Assembly (NCBI RefSeq): GCF_001641265.1
Contig: NW_020167573.1
Span: 1-30,989 of the forward strand
Direction: 5' to 3'
Source of the DNA: Pseudogymnoascus destructans
Lineage: Eukaryota; Ascomycota; Leotiomycetes; Thelebolales; Thelebolaceae
Length of the DNA: 30,989 bases
The position numbers and the translations under genes were made by a program. Shown here piece by piece: positions 26,720-30,989 of this stretch (the first letter of the stretch is position 1; each line of letters begins with the position of its first letter). The notes under the pieces are model-generated. The model saw only the letters and a list, made by a program, of their open reading frames with translations, searched no databases and had not been told where the DNA came from.

Positions 26720-29033
26720 TCAGGCGTAGGAGAGCATGTTTGCCATCTCTCCTGAACCTCTGAAATCATTCTCAAACTCCTTGCCAACCTCGAGGACGGT
26801 CTCTAAGTGAGAATAGCATAGGTGTGTTCCATCGCTGCTTGCTATGGCATGTGCTGAACGCACTGCGTTCTTAATCTATGCGACAGTGTTAGCAAAGGAA
26901 CCCCATTCGACGGTACTAGGGACACTTGCCTGTCTACCGTTGAGGCTGTGCTTGGCCAGGACGTTCAACTGCTTGTCACTGTACACTGCATCCCCCGTCT
27001 CTGTTTTTGTTTCGAGAAAGCTCCTCCAGATCGCTTTTCTCGTATCAACGCCTAAGAAACTGTACTTAATACCAACGTGTATTCTGCTCTGTACTGCTTC
27101 ATCAAAGTCTCTGACCCGGTTCGTGGTAAGTAACATGATACCCTTATAATACTCAAGCTTCCGTAAAAAGACCGAGACAAGAGAGTTGTGATTAGAGTCG
27201 TGTGAGCGCTTGCACAGAAAGTCATCAGCTTCATCGAGGAGAAGTAAAGCCTTCCACTTTTCGGCAACTTCAAACATCTCACACAATTGCGCCTCGAGAA
27301 GTTTCGCATCCTTGCTTAAGTTTCCCGCAGAGACCTCCTAGTTAGCACAAATGGGCGCCAGGTTGAACATGGAGGTTCTTACTGTGTACAGAGGCCTTTC
27401 GAGGTGTTCCGACAGTCCTTCTGCAGTCATTGTCTTTCCAACACCTGGCGGTCCACTATCGAGCGTGTCAGCCTTGGATATATCGATCGTCATTTCCGTG
27501 GACATACTAGAGAAGCATAATCAAGCCACGGCCTTTTCCCTCCACAAAATCATCAAACGTATATTTAGTTTTTCCACTGGACTGGGACGTGGTTAGAGCT
27601 TCGATAAGCTTCTTTGACTTGTATGGTATAGCCAGTTGGTTGAAGAGCGACTCGTTCCACGAAATTCCCGAAATATCTGCCACCGCAAATTCCACTAGTA
27701 CATGATCAGCAATGTTGCCACAGCAGGTGCGCAAGTCTTACACCATAATTTGTCGTTCAAACTGAAGCCCAGCACAGTCGGGCTACAAATTAGAAGATCT
27801 TCATCCGTCAGTGCATCAAGGTTTACACTGCTCTCCATAGCCGATTCATCTAGCTTGTTACTAGAAGTTGTATCTCCAAACAGCCACAAATCGATACTGT
27901 TAGTGCTCTTGAAGATGCTTGGCCTGGTGTAATTGGGGATTGAGCTCCTGAAACATTGCGGCATCAACCATAATCCTGCTGTTAATAAATATCTCAATGG
28001 GTTTGTTTTTCTTCATTTGAAAGGCCTTGCCTCTATAATGTCGATGTTGCGTGCCGATTAGGGAGAAACAAAACTTGCGACCGCATTTCACAAGCGTTTC
28101 TCTCATGCTCTCCTCTGCTTCGTGGTATTGGAGAGGGAATGCCTCGAGAGAGTTGATAGTTCTCGATCCGCAGAACCCAAGAATGGCAGTCTCGATTGGA
28201 GCTTTCCCAAGCACCTTCCCGTCAAATTCCAAGTATTTTCCTTTGATGTGGAAATAGTCAACTCCAGTTGTGCTTGTTTTCGCTTCGCCAGACTCGAATC
28301 TGATGCATCTTGGTTCTTGGTCCCCGCGACAAGTGGTATACACCAATCCGTTTGGTTTGAAAGAAACGGGAGTAAATCGTAAGTTATCTCTCCCGTTTTC
28401 AGCAATGAGGCAAGCCGTACTTCCGTCTCCTTGTAGGATAAATGAATATGATTGATAAGTAGGGCAATGTGCTCCGGGATGATGCTGTCCTGGGGATCAA
28501 CGTGATTCCATTTACGGGACGCCTCGAGATCTGGGAGATAATGGAAGAGGAAATTTCGCTCGACCTTTTGAAAAAGTGAGAAAGTCGATTGTGATAGTTG
28601 GATGGGGCATGCTTACGGAGAGGCTTTCCTCGTTGAGACTAATCTCAGGAGCTTGTGCAAGTATAACTCTCAAGGTATCTCGGAGCAATTTCGACTTGAT
28701 GTCAATATAGATCACTGGCACTTCGGTTTTCTTGACTGGAAACTTCCGTTGGCAGGTACTATTTGTGGGGAGGAGATACCAACTAATACGCCTGCGCTCT
28801 ATGAAAACGTATTGATCCAGTCCATCAACTTTTTCTTCCGGTTGGTGTTGTTCCTCGATGACATACTTGCACGCCTTTTCATCCCAACTGCACCAGTATC
28901 TTGTGAGCCAAGGGAAGGCCTCAGCGGCAGGAAGACTTACACCTCATTGACTGTCTTGTACGTCTGAAACCTTTCTAGAGGGTCTTCGGCTTTAACTTCG
29001 TCTGCAGCAGTGAATCATCTCTGTTGGAGCCAT
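26720..29033 (-). CDS. AAA-type ATPase with DUF7025-like N-terminus, two or three frameshifts
   Basis: A P-loop ATPase of a large fungal family; substrate unknown. Exons read leftward from about 29033, with introns 28940-28900, 28789-28736, 28616-28565, 27741-27695, 27507-27456, 27382-27338 and 26929-26876. The last begins GCAAGT, a GC-AG intron. The N-terminal half carries the family pattern (EPRCIRFESGEAKTS, DYFHIKGKYLEFDG). The ATPase domain has Walker A (YGPPGVGKT, formed across a splice), Walker B (LLLLDEADDF), a sensor region (LLTTNRVRDFDEA) and SRIHVGIKY. The last exon ends at 26720. Frame breaks: a missing T near 28359-28363, an extra C near 27935-27938, and probably one near 29020 between the ATG and the rest. 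About 656 codons. Either a decaying gene or homopolymer miscalls. The true start is uncertain. Confidence 0.85.
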
Positions 29034-29876
29034 GATCAACGTACAGTGTTGGCAGGTGGCTTGATATGCGTGATGGGAGATATAGACAAAAGTAAGAAGC
29101 TTGAAGATGAGTGATGATTTGAAGACTGCAGAGGTTGTGATTGAACTTCTGGGGAATCGCACGCCCTTATATACCCCTCAATTCTTCTGCCATCATGCTA
29201 ACGCAAGACCAATCCCCCTGCAAACCAACAACGGCTGGGGATGAGGGAAGCTGATCCTTCTTCGTTCAGGATCACCAGCAGCCCACGGTTGCAGCATCAT
29301 GCATTGGCCGATTCAAAAACCAAAAAGGTCCAAGGGTGCATGCAAACAACGCGGGGAGAAGCACATATCTGCAAGACAGTGTTGGGGGGAATGCTGGCGA
29401 GATCGATTCACCATGCAGCAGTGTGGAGGAAGCAGCTCATTGAAAATAGAATGTCTCATCCCTGAAGCAATCGACGCACGGCGCACTGGCCCCTAAACCG
29501 ACAAGAAGGCTTCATCGGTTCATCACGGAGACAACGTGTTAAGGGCGCGTTGAAATAAAAGTCATCTGCGCTCTAGAGGAGTCTTCAGTATTAATAGCAT
29601 ATTAAATACACCCCTTGGATGGACCGGTTGCGCACAATACATGAAGACAACGTCGTAAATCGACACTTCAAAGCAAGTATTAACTGGTATTAACACTGGA
29701 AAATCTCATACCATTATGCGAGTGAAGGCCGACCCAGCCTCAACAGCTTGTCCAGTTGTGGTTTCTAGTTGGGCTACAATTTTTTAAGGCATGCCTGCCA
29801 CTTTCCCATGCGTGCCCCGTTCCCATGCTTCCACTTTTCCATGGTCGCATAGTTCCCTACCTAGCATAATTACCGC
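29034..29876. other. Intergenic region, AAA gene promoter side
   Basis: No gene is supported. An open frame at 29241-29465 shows no family likeness. A possible minus-strand TATA (TATATAAGGG) lies near 29164-29173, some 130 bp before the AAA start. Confidence 0.45.
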
Positions 29877-30829
29877 TAGGCTGCGCACTACTCGCTCAAT
29901 ACTCGGCTCACTCGCTCAGTGGGTTACTCAGCTGGGTGAGTAGCTGAACCTTTTACTCGACTCGGTGAGTGAGGTCAATACTCAGTTACTCTGTAAAAAC
30001 CCGGTGAGTACTCGGCTATCACGTGTAAGATTTATGCATCATGTGAACAGTCCCTCATACGATTAATACTGTTTTATGGTTAAGTTAAAGTATTACATCT
30101 ATTAGCATCACTCTCGCCATCTCTAGTAAGCTGTGAGAACGAATCATGTATATTCCTCTATCTAAGTACCATGATTATCAGAAGATTATTAGAACGCTAT
30201 TATCTATTATATATGCTTAAGAACATCCCTCCACCTTGCTTGATGAGGCCGGCCAGACCTACTAATACCTAAAGTATTTATAGGGTCTTGATGAGGATCC
30301 TCGACTGAGCGGAACGAGCTATGAGTCAAGATAACTGTGTATAGAACTTGTTCATAAAATGTCTCTTGTGTGAGAATATGATCTTATTATAGGTATTAAC
30401 CTACATAATTCTGGTAATAATCTGGTAATCCTTACTTGTTGAGGTTGCATTTGATTGATTCGCATTTGATAGAGACTATCCTTCCCATCTGTGACTTCTT
30501 TTTGCAAATGTCTGATGCAAGATGTGTTGCCATAGACTTTGGGCCAGCAGACTTGATTGCAGGATGCGTAAGGGCCTTCGAACAATAAGTACAAATAACA
30601 CATGGTTCTCCAGAAAGCCAGTCTGCTCCTTGGTGATAACTTCTCCAGTATTGAGAACTCCAGTTGGTTGAATCCCATGCAATCTTCATAAGGAGTTTTG
30701 TAGTATGATCTGAGTGTTGTTCATACCATCGTGATAGCTTCCACCACTCAATGAATATATCGTGTGTATCCTTAGTCCATTTGACGAATTGGTTTAACTT
30801 GCCAATATATTCAAGGCCTGCAGGGACTT
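29877..30829 (-). mobile_element. Internally deleted second copy of the hAT element, cut by an LTR
   Basis: It starts with the same TAGGCTGCGCACT end and subterminal repeats as 18849, diverged by several percent. Near 30294 it jumps from the equivalent of about 19274 to about 21505, deleting roughly 2.2 kb of transposase. It then follows transposase exon 2 and exon 1 (BED finger part, 30350-30829) with a frameshift and substitutions. It stops where an LTR inserts at 30830. A possible 8-bp duplication on the left is ATTACCGC; the right end is outside the window. Confidence 0.9.
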
Positions 30830-30989
30830 TGTAAGGATGCCTGTCCCTCAGTGATGGAAAGGATCTGAGTCGGGCAGGTTACGGTCACATGATAAGAGTT
30901 AAGGCAGGTTAGCTGAGTCGGACCCGTTTCGGGTACTTAAGGAGATTGACCCAACGGGGGTTCCTCTCTTCATCTTTTTTGTATCCTTC
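30830..30989 (+). mobile_element. Start of a second LTR of the 6497-6868 family (runs off the window)
   Basis: It begins TGTAAGGATGCC, as at 6497, and stays closely similar to the window end, but with one rather than two 123-bp units in the part seen. It inserted into the deleted hAT copy; the target would be GACTT (30825-30829). Whether it is solo or part of a full element cannot be seen. Confidence 0.85.

Noticed and set aside
29241..29465. A 74-codon plus-strand frame
   Set aside because: No homology pattern, no promoter or intron signals, composition unlike the real genes here.

Overview
This is a eukaryotic window from a filamentous ascomycete (Pezizomycotina), most likely Eurotiales such as Aspergillus or Penicillium. 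The evidence is short introns (about 41-107 nt) with GTRNGT donors and CTAAY branch points, a cytochrome P450 next to a 14-TM drug transporter, a short MADS-box protein, a DUF7025-like AAA ATPase, and fungal Fot1/pogo, hAT and chromovirus elements. The sequence is a draft: it holds one N, and many coding frames are broken by single-base changes, often in homopolymers.

Layout. 1-3288: the end of a P450 gene and a DHA2-type MFS transporter with three apparent frameshifts, perhaps the edge of a metabolite cluster. 4474-6331: a complete pogo/Fot1 element with TA target duplication. 6497-6868: a solo LTR with a perfect 5-bp duplication. 6901-7020: a fold-back. 7026-17883: a retrotransposon complex. 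It begins with the 5' part of a Ty3/gypsy chromovirus, which appears to prime reverse transcription with its own 5' RNA end. At 12350 it is cut by a minus-strand retroelement that carries an antisense Zn2Cys6-like gene. After the N at 14211 a second, nearly identical chromovirus copy starts mid-pol and runs to a right LTR. 17884-18848: a remnant reading frame and intergenic DNA.

18849-24719 is the centre of interest: an apparently intact hAT transposon of 5871 bp with identical 13-bp inverted ends and a perfect 8-bp duplication. It holds three intron-containing genes with no frameshift: a 932-aa BED/hAT transposase, a 328-aa protein of unknown function with an acidic middle, and, divergent from it, a 179-aa histone H3-like protein. 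In the H3 tail K4 is kept, while K9, K14, K18 and K23 are replaced. Seven of the eight coding introns, two 5' leaders and one end of the element carry a tandem pair or triplet of an 11-bp motif (consensus GATTACCAGAA).

24728-29876: host DNA with a short MADS-box gene, a minisatellite and a DUF7025-like AAA ATPase gene that has a GC-AG intron and two or three frameshifts. 29877-30829: an internally deleted second copy of the hAT element, cut by a second LTR of the 6497-6868 family that runs off the window.

Reading: a decayed, repeat-rich region between host genes. The hAT element is the only long multi-gene unit whose frames are all open, which suggests recent activity. Its H3-like protein could be captured host chromatin machinery used by the transposon, possibly to evade or change H3K9-based silencing; that function is inference.
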